Shown here in pieces: positions 31,304-40,035 of a stretch of DNA of 64,000 bases. The translations under genes were made by a program, and so were the position numbers. The DNA comes from UBA10649 sp965278945 (GTDB lineage: Bacteria; Actinomycetota; Actinomycetes; S36-B12). The stretch is from positions 1,550,001 to 1,614,000 of the forward strand of contig OZ257128.1 of assembly GCA_965278945.1 (NCBI GenBank), written 5' to 3'. Under the pieces are notes generated by a model that was given only the letters and a program-made list of their open reading frames with translations, did not search any database and had not been told where the DNA came from. The first letter of the stretch is position 1, and each line of letters starts with the position of its first letter.

Positions 31304-32884
31304 ATGGACTTAATCGCTAACGCGCGCTCGAGTCGGCGTGGCTGGCTCGTCGTGGCCCTCGCCGTCGCCCTGCTGCTGATCGCGGCCGTGTCGGGATCGC
31401 GCCTGCTCTCCAGCTCGGACGCCCAGGCGGCGCCGCTCGCCGAGGATCCCCTGCCCGTGCCCGCCCCGACCACGGCGCCGGTCTCGAGCGGACCGCCCAC
31501 GGCCATCAAGAACATCGTGTTCATCCTCGCCGACGACCTCGACACGAAGACGTTCGAGCAGGTGGCCAGGCTCAAGGACCTGCATGCCGACGGCATGACG
31601 CTGACCAACATGGTCGCCACCGAGTCGCTGTGCTGCCCGTCGCGCACGTCGATCCTGCGCTCGCAGTACGTCCACAACCACGGCGTGCTCTCCAACCTGG
31701 TCTACTCCCAGGGCGGCTGGGCGACCTTCGCCGAGAAGGGCGAGGAGGAGGACTGCCTCCCGGTGTGGCTGCAGGCCGCGGGAGTGAACACGGCGTTCCT
31801 CGGCAAGTACCTGAACGGCTACGGCGAGGACGGCGACCCGACAGCGATCCCCGCCGGCTGGGACCGCTGGTTCGTCCCGACGACCAAGAGCGGCATGTAC
31901 CGCGGCTACGGATACACGGTCAACGACGACGGCAAGCTCAAGTCCTACGCCAACCGCAAGAGCGACTTCCTCAACGACGTCCTGACCGACGAGGCCGTCG
32001 ACTTCATCAGCACCGCGAAGTCGCCGTTCTACCTGCAGGTCAACTCCACGGCACCGCACCATCCGGCCCCCGTTGCCGCGCGCCACGCGGGAAGCCACAA
32101 GAACACCAAGATCCCGCGGACCAGGTCCTTCAACGTCGAGGGCCAGAATGCGGTCCCGTGGCTGGCGCGCAAGCCTCACATCAGCGCCAGTCGCGTCGCG
32201 AAGTACGACGCCTACTGGCGCGAGCGCGTGCAGTCGACGGAGTCGATCGCCGACACGGTCGTCTCGGTGCGCAGGGCCCTGCGCGAGGCCGGCACTCTCA
32301 ACTCGACGCTGATCGTCGTGAGCTCGGACAACGGGTTCCACGCGCTCAGCCACCGGCTCACTCCCGGCAAGCGCACGCCCTACCGGGAGGACACCGTCGT
32401 GCCGACGATCCTCATCGGGCCCGGCATCAGCCCGGGATCGACGACGAGCGCGATGACGTCGACCATCGACCTCGGCCCGACGTTCGCCGAGCTCCTCGGC
32501 GCGACCGTGCCGGACTGGACCGACGGCAGTTCGCTTGTGCCCCTGCTTGCCGGAACGCCCGGCACCCCGTGGCGAACCGGCGTTCTCACCGAGAGCCTCG
32601 GCGACACGGCATTCAACGACCCGGACTTCCAGGCCTTCAAGACGCCGAACTACTACGCGCTGCGCACGCAGACGTGGCTGTACGTCGAGTACAAGAACGG
32701 CGTCAGGGAGCTGTTCAACCTGCGCAAGGACCGGGCGGAGATCAACAACGTGGTCGACTCGACGCCGGCCGCCGTGGTTGCCGACCTGAGCGCGCACCTC
32801 AAGGCCCTGGCCGCCTGCACGGGCGACTCGTGCCGTACCGCCGACACCTGGACTACGCCGACGCCGTCGGCCGCTCCGCAGTAG
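31304..32884 (+). CDS. Secreted or membrane-anchored sulfatase
   Basis: Arylsulfatase-family hydrolase of 526 aa, cleaving sulfate esters outside the membrane. An N-terminal hydrophobic segment (residues 13-32) is a signal anchor or peptide. NIVFILADDLD (70-80) supplies metal-binding Asp residues, and C110-C111-P-S-R114 is the CxPxR motif whose first Cys is converted to formylglycine; SSDNGFH near 342 is the second metal site. The start is chosen by TATACT-N6-ATG. The modifying enzyme (FGE) is not in the window. The 3' end overlaps the convergent MFS gene by 32 bases. Confidence 0.92.
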   Translation: MDLIANARSSRRGWLVVALAVALLLIAAVSGSRLLSSSDAQAAPLAEDPLPVPAPTTAPVSSGPPTAIKNIVFILADDLDTKTFEQVARLKDLHADGMTLTNMVATESLCCPSRTSILRSQYVHNHGVLSNLVYSQGGWATFAEKGEEEDCLPVWLQAAGVNTAFLGKYLNGYGEDGDPTAIPAGWDRWFVPTTKSGMYRGYGYTVNDDGKLKSYANRKSDFLNDVLTDEAVDFISTAKSPFYLQVNSTAPHHPAPVAARHAGSHKNTKIPRTRSFNVEGQNAVPWLARKPHISASRVAKYDAYWRERVQSTESIADTVVSVRRALREAGTLNSTLIVVSSDNGFHALSHRLTPGKRTPYREDTVVPTILIGPGISPGSTTSAMTSTIDLGPTFAELLGATVPDWTDGSSLVPLLAGTPGTPWRTGVLTESLGDTAFNDPDFQAFKTPNYYALRTQTWLYVEYKNGVRELFNLRKDRAEINNVVDSTPAAVVADLSAHLKALAACTGDSCRTADTWTTPTPSAAPQ

Positions 32885-34064
32885 TCCGCTCCGTGATGAA
32901 GAGCGCGCCGACCGCCGCGACGGACAGGACGGCCACGACGACGCCCAGCGAGGTTAGCAGCGCCCACGGCAGCAGTCCGGTCAGCGGCGCGGCCAGCCCA
33001 GCGACCACGAACTGGGTGACGCCGAGGATGGCGTAGGCGCTGCCGGCGCGCTCGGCATGCTTATGCGGGGCGAGCGCCCGAGCGGCCGGGAAGATCAGTC
33101 CCACGCCAATGTTCAGGGTGAACAGGCCGACGAGGAGGAACGGCAGCGACCCTGACGTCGCGGCCAGCAGCAGGACGGCGGTCACGAGCAGGAGCGCCAG
33201 CCCCAGCATCAGCAGGCGCCGAGGACCGTAGACGTGGACCCGCTTCCAGGCGAACAGGTTGACGAGGACGATCCCGAGGCTGTTGACGCCCAGGACGATC
33301 GAGAACTGGAACGCCGAGAGGCCGAAGCCGCCCTGCAGCACGAACGCCGACGCCGACATCGCGGCGAAGAACGCGGCGCTGCCCAGCAGGACCACGACGG
33401 TGTAACCGACAAAGTCCCGATCGCGGGCCAGGGCAATGCCGTCGGACCGCATCCGGCTGAGCCAGCGGGTCTCGTGCACCTTCGTGACGTTCGTGTCGGG
33501 AAGCTTGCGGAACGCAGCGACGAAGATGCCGAACGCGATCACGCCGAGGAAGGCGACGAGTCCGCGCCACCCGGCGACGCGCATCACGCCGGACCCGATC
33601 GTCGGGCCGACTACCGGGACGAGCGCGTTGATGACCATGACCTGCGAGAAGGTCTTGGCGAGATTCATCCCGCTGTACCGGTCGCGGACGGTGGCGTTCG
33701 CGCACACCACCACGACGCCCGCGCCGATCCCGGCAATCGCGCGGCACGCGATCAGCACGCCGATCGACGGGGCTGCCGCGCCGAGTCCCATGCTCGCGGC
33801 GACCATGGCCAGACCGACCAGCACGGGCATCCGTCGTCCGACGAGATCGCTGATCGGGCCGCCGACGAACTGCCCCGCGGCCGCGCCGAACAGCAGCGCC
33901 GTCATGGTCAGCTGGGTCGTGACGATGTCGGTGTCGAGCCCCGTGGCGATCGCGGGCAGGGCCAGGATGTACATCTCCAGGCCGATGGGGTTCAGCGCCA
34001 CGAAGGATCCGAGCAGCAGCAGCCACCCGCGGTTGGTCCGCGGGGCCTTCGGTTGCCAACTCAC
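32853..34064 (-). CDS. MFS transporter, Bcr/CflA drug-efflux family
   Basis: Proton-driven exporter with 12 predicted membrane helices. The LIGLEMYILALPAIATGLD-like first helix region, LLFGAAAGQFVGGPISDLVGRRMPVL (motif A) and IACRAIAGIGAG (motif C-like) identify the Bcr/CflA group. I chose GTG 34064 (VSWQPKAPRTNRG, AAGGA 12 bases upstream). A longer GTG start at 34103 is possible but directly abuts a TAGGTT that looks like the -10. The end runs 32 bases under the convergent sulfatase gene. Substrate unknown. Confidence 0.88.
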   Translation of the reverse strand: MSWQPKAPRTNRGWLLLLGSFVALNPIGLEMYILALPAIATGLDTDIVTTQLTMTALLFGAAAGQFVGGPISDLVGRRMPVLVGLAMVAASMGLGAAAPSIGVLIACRAIAGIGAGVVVVCANATVRDRYSGMNLAKTFSQVMVINALVPVVGPTIGSGVMRVAGWRGLVAFLGVIAFGIFVAAFRKLPDTNVTKVHETRWLSRMRSDGIALARDRDFVGYTVVVLLGSAAFFAAMSASAFVLQGGFGLSAFQFSIVLGVNSLGIVLVNLFAWKRVHVYGPRRLLMLGLALLLVTAVLLLAATSGSLPFLLVGLFTLNIGVGLIFPAARALAPHKHAERAGSAYAILGVTQFVVAGLAAPLTGLLPWALLTSLGVVVAVLSVAAVGALFITERTTAERPTASA

Positions 34065-34164
34065 AGCGCCAGCCAGTCCTTCATGTCGTGAACAGCGATT
34101 CACAACCTAACGGACACCGCGCGGTGCCGACGCGAGGCAACTCCGCCGCCGGCCTCGAGCGGGG

Positions 34165-34170
34165 TAGCGT
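34165..34170 (+). promoter_or_regulatory. -10 element of aldo/keto reductase gene, leaderless
   Basis: TAGCGT with six bases (GCCTGC) to the ATG at 34177. Confidence 0.5.
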
Positions 34171-34176
34171 GCCTGC

Positions 34177-35160
34177 ATGGAGTTGAGGCCGCTCGGCAGG
34201 TCCGGCCTGTGGGTCGGCCGGCTCGCGCTCGGCACCGGCACATGGGGCCGCAGCACCGACGAGTTCGACGCCCGCGACCAGCTCGCGGTATTCCTCGATG
34301 CCGGCGGCACGCTCCTCGACACGGCCGACGCGTACGGCAATGGCGCATCGGAGTCCATGGTCGGCGAGCTCGTCGAGGAGTTCGAGGTCCGCGACCAGGT
34401 CGTCATCGCGACGAAAGCGGGCGCAGTCGACGGAGGAGAACGGCGTACGAACACATCTCGCGTCCACCTGCTCCGATCACTCGACGCATCCCTGCGCCGG
34501 CTGCGGACCGAGACAGTCGACCTGTGGCAGCTGCACGCGTGGGATCCGTGGACTCCGATGGACGAGACCCTCGCGGCGATCGACACCGCGGTGCAGAGCG
34601 GCAAGGCCCGCTACGCCGGCATCTCCAACTACTCGGGCTGGCAGATGTCGCGCGCCGCGACGTGGCAGCAGGCAGTGCCCGGCCGGGCGCACCTGGTCAC
34701 TGCGCAGATGGAGTACTCGCTGCTCGAGCGCGGCATTGAGCGGGAGATCATCCCCGCGGCGCAGGGCCTGGGCATGGGCATCCTGCCGTGGTCACCGCTC
34801 GGTCGCGGCGTGCTGACCGGCAAGTATCGCCACAGCACGCCGATCGACTCGCGGGGCGCGAACGCCGACACCGCCGGCTGGGTGCAGGCCTATCTCGACG
34901 AGCGCGGCCGGCGCATCGTCGACGCGCTGTCGACGGCGGCCGAGGGGCTGGGCTGCTCCCCCACCGAGGTTGCCCTCGCGTGGCTGCGTGACCGGCCAGG
35001 AGTAGTCGCCCCGATCCTCGGCGCCCGCACCAACACCCAGCTGCTCGCCGCGCTTGCCAGCGAGGAGCTCGTCCTTCCCGACGAGATCAATACGGCACTT
35101 GACGACGTGTCCTCTCCTCCGATGGGCTATCCCGAGTCCGGCTGGGCCCAGCGGAGGTAA
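34177..35160 (+). CDS. Aldo/keto reductase
   Basis: NADPH-dependent carbonyl reductase with a TIM barrel, 327 aa. Catalytic tetrad residues are visible: Asp and Tyr in LLDTADAYGNGASE (about 46-60), Lys in VIATKAG (near 80), and His in LWQLHAWDPW (near 116). The cofactor end has PLGRGVLTGKY and VVAPILGARTNTQL. It is followed after four bases by the DUF5703 gene and has a leaderless promoter. The physiological substrate is not deducible. Confidence 0.92.
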   Translation: MELRPLGRSGLWVGRLALGTGTWGRSTDEFDARDQLAVFLDAGGTLLDTADAYGNGASESMVGELVEEFEVRDQVVIATKAGAVDGGERRTNTSRVHLLRSLDASLRRLRTETVDLWQLHAWDPWTPMDETLAAIDTAVQSGKARYAGISNYSGWQMSRAATWQQAVPGRAHLVTAQMEYSLLERGIEREIIPAAQGLGMGILPWSPLGRGVLTGKYRHSTPIDSRGANADTAGWVQAYLDERGRRIVDALSTAAEGLGCSPTEVALAWLRDRPGVVAPILGARTNTQLLAALASEELVLPDEINTALDDVSSPPMGYPESGWAQRR

Positions 35161-35164
35161 GGAC

Positions 35165-35365
35165 ATGACAGTGCGCACGGGACCGACGTGGGAATTCCGC
35201 GACCTGTCCCTGCCACGCGGCACCAGCCGGGAAGTCGCGCGCGTGCTGCTCACCGGAGCGGCGGAGACCGAGCACTGGGAGCTCGACCGGCTGCGCATCT
35301 ACCCCGACGGCAGGAAGTCGGTCAGGCTCAAGCGGCGCGTCTACCGAGCGATGCGCACCGCCTAG
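35165..35365 (+). CDS. DUF5703 family small protein
   Basis: 66-aa conserved actinobacterial protein. The pattern TWEFRDLSLPRGTSREVARVLL, then EHWELDRLRIYPDGRKSVRLKRRVYR, matches DUF5703. It begins four bases after the reductase stop with GGAGGTAAGG just upstream, so it belongs to that transcript. The TAG stop and the TAG of convergent vapC share one CTAG. Function unknown. Confidence 0.88.
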   Translation: MTVRTGPTWEFRDLSLPRGTSREVARVLLTGAAETEHWELDRLRIYPDGRKSVRLKRRVYRAMRTA

Positions 35366-35775
35366 GCAGCGTCGTCCCATCGCTCGGCGCGGAGGGATGA
35401 CACCTGCGCCAACCGATCAAAGTCCCCGTCACAATGCACGAGCACGACTCCCTCGCTGCGTATCGCGATGCTCGCAATCAGGCAGTCGACGAGGCTGCGG
35501 ACCGTCAGCCCACGCAATCGGGCCACCACTTGCAGTCGCGCGGCGGCGAGGAAGTCCTCATGCTGATCGAATGTCAGCGCCGGAGTCGCCCGCACGATCT
35601 TGTCGATGGATGCCGCGTTCCGCAGATTGACCCCTGCCATCAGTTCCATCACGACCGGTCCGCACGAGACCAACACGTCTCTCCTCGACACAAGTTCCGC
35701 CAAGCGTTCGGTTGCAATCTCGTCCCCTCGCAGGAAGCGAATCCAGATGGACGTGTCGATGAGGTACACGGTCAC
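35362..35775 (-). CDS. vapC: VapC-type PIN-domain ribonuclease toxin
   Basis: Toxin of a type II toxin-antitoxin pair, 137 aa. PIN-domain acidic residues are visible: Asp7 in YLIDTSIWIRFLRG, Glu near residue 44 in VVMELMAGV, Asp near 98 in LVDCLIASIAI and Asp near 118 in HCDGDFDRL. The gene overlaps vapB by four bases, as expected for tight coupling. Likely cuts a tRNA or rRNA; the target is unknown. All active-site residues are intact, so the toxin could be functional. Confidence 0.93.
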   Translation of the reverse strand: MTVYLIDTSIWIRFLRGDEIATERLAELVSRRDVLVSCGPVVMELMAGVNLRNAASIDKIVRATPALTFDQHEDFLAAARLQVVARLRGLTVRSLVDCLIASIAIRSEGVVLVHCDGDFDRLAQVSSLRAERWDDAA

Positions 35776-35984
35776 GGGATCTCGATGACCTCGGTCGGAC
35801 GGAGTTCCTCCAGATCGAGGTCGAATCCGATCCCGCTCATTGCATAAAGGTCTTCAACCGTCAGTGGTGCGCTGAGCACCCTTCGCAATGCGAACTCGAC
35901 TGCGCTCTTCTTGGTCGGCAGGTCGTAACGCCGCATGACGTCCTCGACCAAATCGTCGGGCAGGTCAATATTGGTGCGACTCAT
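35772..35984 (-). CDS. vapB: VapB-type antitoxin
   Basis: 70-aa antitoxin with the ribbon-helix-helix start MSRTNIDLPDDLVEDVMRRY and KKSAVEFALRRVL, typical of the VapB family that pairs with PIN toxins. The acidic C-terminus (DLDLEELRPTEVIEIP) would wrap and inhibit VapC. The ATG at 35984 is set by TATCGT six bases upstream; a longer frame to 36014 runs into the operator and is rejected. RHH proteins of this type repress their own promoter. Confidence 0.92.
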   Translation of the reverse strand: MSRTNIDLPDDLVEDVMRRYDLPTKKSAVEFALRRVLSAPLTVEDLYAMSGIGFDLDLEELRPTEVIEIP

Positions 35985-35990
35985 GTCGCG

Positions 35991-36022
35991 ACGATACACC
36001 CCAATACACATCAATGTGTATT
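35991..36022 (-). promoter_or_regulatory. vapBC promoter with 20-bp palindromic operator
   Basis: -10 TATCGT at 35991-35996, six bases before the vapB ATG. Immediately upstream is a perfect inverted repeat, AATACACAT (36003-36011), CA, ATGTGTATT (36014-36022), covering the -35 zone. It is probably the VapB/VapBC autoregulatory site. Confidence 0.75.
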
Positions 36023-36038
36023 GCTGAATGTCTCCTGT

Positions 36039-36398
36039 CTAGAGCGCCGGAGTCACCACGAAGCGGTCGTTCTCGTCAAAGGACGCGGCCCTAACCTCGA
36101 CCACTAGGTCCGACGGCAGCGGCGCATAGATGTGCGGGAAGACCTGGCCGCCCTCGATCTCCTCGAACCGCACCGGCACGCCAGCGCCAGCGAGCCCGTC
36201 CACGTCGATGACGAGCAGCACCAGCTCCTCCTCGCAGTCCAGGTAGAACATCTCTGCGACACCAGAGACCTGCTCGGCCGTGGACGCGTGGATGAAGCCA
36301 ACTTCCGCGAGCGTCATCCCCCGCGTCGAGATCTCGTACGTCCCGGCGGCCTGCGCGGCCTCCCAGTCAGGAACGGTGGACAGGTGATAGATCAGCAC
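36039..36398 (-). CDS. DUF952 family protein
   Basis: 119-aa DUF952 protein. LIYHLSTVPDWEAAQAAG, GFIHASTAEQV and GQVFPHIYAPL are the hallmark segments. The fold is related to ADP-ribosyltransferase-like or RES-like small domains in some classifications, but activity is not established. It begins seven bases inside the 3' end of the M20 peptidase gene, so it is the second gene of that operon. Confidence 0.88.
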   Translation of the reverse strand: MLIYHLSTVPDWEAAQAAGTYEISTRGMTLAEVGFIHASTAEQVSGVAEMFYLDCEEELVLLVIDVDGLAGAGVPVRFEEIEGGQVFPHIYAPLPSDLVVEVRAASFDENDRFVVTPAL

Positions 36399-37735
36399 GA
36401 GCGCAGGAACCGGTCGAGCACCCGCACGCCGAACTTCAGTCCATCGACCGGCACGCGCTCATCGACTCCGTGGAACAGGCGCCAGTAGTCCAGATCTGCC
36501 GGCATCTGCAGCGGGCTGAACCCGTAGCAGTCGATGCCGATGCGGTTGAACGCCTTCGCGTCGGTGCCGCCGGAGATCATGTACGGAACCGCGCGAGCAC
36601 CGGGATCCTCCGCGCGCAGGACCGATGCCATCAGATCGACGGTCGCCGTGTCGAACGGCGCCTCGATCGCATCGTCCTCGACGAGCGACTCCATCGTGAT
36701 CGCGTCGCCGACGATCTGGCGGATGGTCGACTCGAACTCGTCCTCGTATCCGGGCAGCACGCGACCGTCGATGTTGGCCCACGCCTCCCCCGGGATGACG
36801 TTGTGCTTGTAGCCCGCGCCGAGCATCGTCGGGTTCGCCGTGTTCTGCAGCGTCGCGCCGACGAGTGAGCCGAGGGTGCCCAGTGCCTTGAGCACCGTGT
36901 CCATCTCCCCCGCATTGAGATCGACGCCGTACGCCTCGGACAGCTCCTCGAGGAATCGGTCGACGGTCTTCGTGCGACGCACCGGCCATTGGTGGTTGCC
37001 GACCTTCGTCACCGCCTCGCACAGCGCGGTCACCGAGTTGTCGTCGTTGATCATCGAGCCATGGCCTGCCATTCCCTTGGCGGTCAGGCGGATCCAGCGG
37101 ATTCCCTTCTCCGCCGTCTGGATCGGATACAGCCGCAGGTCATCGCGCACCGAGATGGAGAAGCCGCCGACCTCGCCCACGGCCTCGGTCACTCCCTCGA
37201 AGAACTCGGGCCGGTTGTCGACGAGCCAGCGCGAGCCGTGGATGCTGCCCGCCTCCTCGTCGGGAAGGAACAGCACGACGACGTCGCGACGCGGACGCAC
37301 TCCCGAGCGTCCCCACGCGCGCACGACCGCCAGGATCATCGCGTCCATGTCCTTCATGTCGACCGCACCGCGACCCCACACGAAGCCCTCGTCGAGCAGC
37401 GCCTCGAACGGCGGGTGGGTCCAGTCCTCGGCCATCGCCGGGACCACGTCTATATGGCCGTGCAGCAGCAGCGCGCCAGCCGACGGGTCTGTGCCGGCGA
37501 TCCGCAGGTAGACACCGCGCCGCTTGTCACTCGTGGTGGAGAACACCTCGGGCGAGAAGCCCACCTCCCGCAGACGTTCCGCGCAGTACTCCGCGACCTC
37601 CACCTCTCCGACCGTCTCCGGGGAATCGCCCCAGTTGCTGGAGTCGATGCGGATGAGCTCCTGGGTCAGCTGAACCACCTCGGCCTCGGCGTCGGGAAGG
37701 GCCTGCCATGAGGAGGTGTCGGGTGTCGTCGTCAT
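36392..37735 (-). CDS. M20-family metallopeptidase/deacylase (ArgE/DapE/ACY1-like)
   Basis: Dizinc amidohydrolase or dipeptidase of 447 aa. Metal ligands appear in LLHGHIDVVPA (His-x-Asp, about 88-98), WGRGAVDMKDMDA (bridging Asp near 120) and PDEEAGSIHG (catalytic Glu-Glu near 155), with the C-terminal His in the SGGTDAKAFNRIG region lost or elsewhere. The lid domain lies in the middle. ATG 37735 with AGGA seven bases upstream. Substrate may be an N-acyl amino acid or dipeptide. Heads a two-gene unit with DUF952. Confidence 0.88.
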   Translation of the reverse strand: MTTTPDTSSWQALPDAEAEVVQLTQELIRIDSSNWGDSPETVGEVEVAEYCAERLREVGFSPEVFSTTSDKRRGVYLRIAGTDPSAGALLLHGHIDVVPAMAEDWTHPPFEALLDEGFVWGRGAVDMKDMDAMILAVVRAWGRSGVRPRRDVVVLFLPDEEAGSIHGSRWLVDNRPEFFEGVTEAVGEVGGFSISVRDDLRLYPIQTAEKGIRWIRLTAKGMAGHGSMINDDNSVTALCEAVTKVGNHQWPVRRTKTVDRFLEELSEAYGVDLNAGEMDTVLKALGTLGSLVGATLQNTANPTMLGAGYKHNVIPGEAWANIDGRVLPGYEDEFESTIRQIVGDAITMESLVEDDAIEAPFDTATVDLMASVLRAEDPGARAVPYMISGGTDAKAFNRIGIDCYGFSPLQMPADLDYWRLFHGVDERVPVDGLKFGVRVLDRFLRSC

Positions 37736-37788
37736 GCCCACATCCTGCCGCTCGCGCCCCCAGGACGCAGCCCCCCCCCACGAGCCAA

Positions 37789-37818
37789 TTAACCCGGCCG
37801 TCACACGTCGGGTATGCT
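37789..37818 (+). promoter_or_regulatory. Promoter of tRNA-Leu
   Basis: TTAACC at 37789-37794 and TATGCT at 37813-37818, spaced 18 bases, ending 26 bases before the tRNA. Fits the housekeeping sigma consensus moderately. Confidence 0.55.
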
Positions 37819-37844
37819 TCCCCAGCACCATTCGGTGCAACCAC

Positions 37845-37930
37845 GTCCGAGTGGCGGAATTGGCAGACGCGCTAGCTTGAGGTGCTAGTTCCCTTTACGG
37901 GGAATGGGGGTTCAAGTCCCCCCTCGGACA
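37845..37930 (+). tRNA. tRNA-Leu (anticodon GAG)
   Basis: 86-base type II tRNA. The acceptor stem GTCCGAG (37845-37851) pairs with CTCGGAC (37923-37929), discriminator A. Anticodon arm CTAGC-TTGAGGT-GCTAG gives anticodon GAG. The long variable arm TTCCCTTTACGGGGAA and T-loop TTCAAGT are as expected for leucine. CCA is not encoded. It is a common type of phage/island attachment site, and a decayed defence-like pair follows. Confidence 0.97.
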
Positions 37931-38243
37931 CTAGCGATTATGCTGTGAGGGGATCCACGCAAATCCGGCGTTCTCTCGCTAGTTCCCAGGGAAATTCAGC
38001 AGAGTTCCGCCATGCATGGGCCGTAGTAAGACGCCCAACTTGAGCCACAGCTTGGCCCGTTCAAGACACGCATTCGCGACGTGTCGTACAGCACCTCGTT
38101 ACCTCACGCCGAGTAGCTCGACTTGCCCCAATTTTCGCTGGTTCCCCGAGCCGGGGAATGAGTGTTCTAGTTCCGCGGCACGGGGAGCCCTCTACGCGCG
38201 TTCCGGCCCGGTGCCTGGCGTTATCCCCCATTCCGCCGGAGCG
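37931..38243. other. Non-coding stretch after tRNA-Leu
   Basis: About 310 bases with no convincing gene on either strand. It contains two small hairpins that imitate the tRNA variable arm: CTAGTTCCC-AGGGAA near 37979 and GGTTCCCC-GAGCC-GGGGAA near 38140. These may be remnants of attachment-site duplication or decayed sequence. No integrase is seen. Confidence 0.5.
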
Positions 38244-38862
38244 TTAGACCCGAGTTATAGGGGCTCGTCGGTAGCTCGACGTTGCCGCGGCGTTCGAAAC
38301 TGCCGTTCTCACCCACCTCATCAGGTCCAGAACCCCAGCATGGGTCTCGTCGTACACCGCAACCGATAAGTCGAGGTACTCACCATGTGCTACAGAGTTT
38401 CGCACCCGGACGAGTGAATGGTCGATGAAGTTTGCACGCGCCGCAATGGGACCTTCGACGAGACCCAGCTTCAGGAACAAGTCCGACAGAACTTCGCTAC
38501 TCAGGTTCGATTGGGTGTCGATCTCCCGATCCACCATCAGCGCCCGATCACTACCGCCCTCCGCAAGGCGCCGGACCCGCAATAGACGCTGTTCTGTGGC
38601 CTTCACCCCCGCGCGGGCCACCTCGCGTTCAACCGCAAGCGCAACGAAATTTAGAGCGAGGTCGTCATACGCGAGCCGCTTGGTTGCGACGAACTTCCAA
38701 TAGTTCAGGAGCGAATTCTTCGTGTAGCCCTCCCCGACGCAACGACCAGCCAGCTGGCCCCGCCCCCGCCGACCGAATCGCGTTGAGGAGTGAGTGAAGC
38801 TCCGCCAGCCGCCATACGAAGTCCCTATCAAGCGCGTCATCGAGCTCCGTCAACGACCTCAC
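38244..38862 (-). pseudogene. HEPN nuclease-like protein (MAE_28990/MAE_18760 type), frameshifted
   Basis: The N-terminus starts at GTG 38862 (VRSLTELDDALDRDFVWRLAEL) and reads to about 38770. The rest continues in another frame with YTKNSLLNYWKFVATKRLAYDDLALNFVAL and ends in IDHSLVRVRNSVAHGEYL, the HEPN R-x4-H active motif. The frames join across a GCGGGGGCGGGGCC tract (about 38755-38775), so a single G indel would restore one protein of about 205 aa. This family is often encoded beside DUF262 proteins, as here, with three bases between. It may be a pseudogene, a sequencing error or a variable tract. Confidence 0.65.
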
Positions 38863-38865
38863 CTG

Positions 38866-39830
38866 CTACGCCCCAAACTCGGCAAAGATCCTTTCGCCGA
38901 CCTCGACCATGTACGGGATTCTCCGGTTGGCCGGCTTGCCGCCTCCGGACCGTAGACCGAACACTGGGTCGTCCCAAACGGCGATGACCGCCTCTCGAAT
39001 GCGTTGGGTTCGCTCTTCTGGCGACAGTTTCCGCCAGAGAGCTTCGTTGCGGGCCAGGCCGCTGGCAACCGCCTCGAACGCGGAGATGCTGAAACGGCCG
39101 CCGAACCTGTCCTCCGCCGCGACATAGCGCTTGAATGCGTCGCGGCCCAATGCTGCTGCAATTTCTCCAAAGACGAACTCGAAAGTCGCCTGCACCGCCT
39201 TGCGGTTGAACTTCTCATCGGCGATAAAGGACCTCATCCGTGAGGTGAGAAACTCTCCGACGTCTCCCATCTTCATCAGGTCAGAGGCGGGCGTTAACGT
39301 GCAAGCGAGGTAGCGCAAGACGCTTTCTTTGCCGTACGACTCTCGTTCCTTTCGGTCCGTGATATCGACCGTGGTGTCGTACGGCTCGTACTCTGCCAAG
39401 TCCTCAAGCCACCGAGAGAACGTTGGGTCGAGCATTACTGCGAGACAGTTGCGGGCCTCCTGCTCCGACAGTCGCGTACCTGAGTTCAGTCTCTGAAAGA
39501 GGTCGTACTTCGCGTCTTTGTCGCTCTCCTTCTGAACTATCTGAACATCGAGACGTGCCCGTTTGAATACTCGCCGCTGCGACTCATCCAATTCGACCCG
39601 CGCCACTGACGCGCCAAGTCGAGGGCATCGTCTTCCTTGCGAAGAACCCCCATGAATCGGAAGAGCGTCGACAACCTCTGAACGCCGTCAACCACGTCCC
39701 AGACTCCATCTTGCCTCTGCGCAACGAAGATTGGCGGAACGGGAATGCCTAGAAATACGCTCTCCACTAGGCGTGATTGCTGCGTCGAAATCCGGTTCAA
39801 CGACGTCAACTCAGGCATCAGAGCGTTCAC
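38866..39830 (-). pseudogene. DUF262 (ParB/GmrS-like) protein, truncated and frameshifted
   Basis: First part (39830 to about 39600) has RLVESVFLGIPVPPIF and DGVWDVVDGVQRLSTLF, the ParB-like nucleotide/nuclease motif DGxQR of DUF262. The second part (39606 to 38866) continues in the -1 frame with RRVFKRARLDVQIVQKESD and YDLFQRLNSGTRLSEQEARN. The usual 50-60 residues before RLVES are missing, and the segment around the shift looks deleted. DUF262 proteins are found in restriction and anti-phage systems. With two lesions it is probably dead. Confidence 0.72.
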
Positions 39831-40035
39831 GAACGCCGCGCTTCAAAGCGAATCCACTTCAGGCCCTCGGCGGCGCTTAAGTCAGCCATCACGCCGGCGA
39901 GAAACCGACAACAAGTAGTCCGCCCGCCCGGCACGCGCGCGCTCTCAGCATCGAGTCGCCACCCGCAATGGACAGGCCCCGATTCGCCGGTCAGTTTGGA
40001 ACCCGTGAACGCAGGTCCGGCGAGCAGATGACCGT

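Noticed and set aside
39830..39889. Short frame starting at ATG 39889 (MADLSAAEGLKWIRFEA) as a separate gene
   Set aside because: Only 20 codons; ends in the DUF262 GTG start. Possibly a relic of the original DUF262 N-terminus in a third frame, but unsupported.
37931..40035. Complete prophage or integrative island at tRNA-Leu
   Set aside because: No integrase, phage or conjugation gene, and no right-hand copy of the tRNA 3' end; only the decayed two-gene pair is visible.
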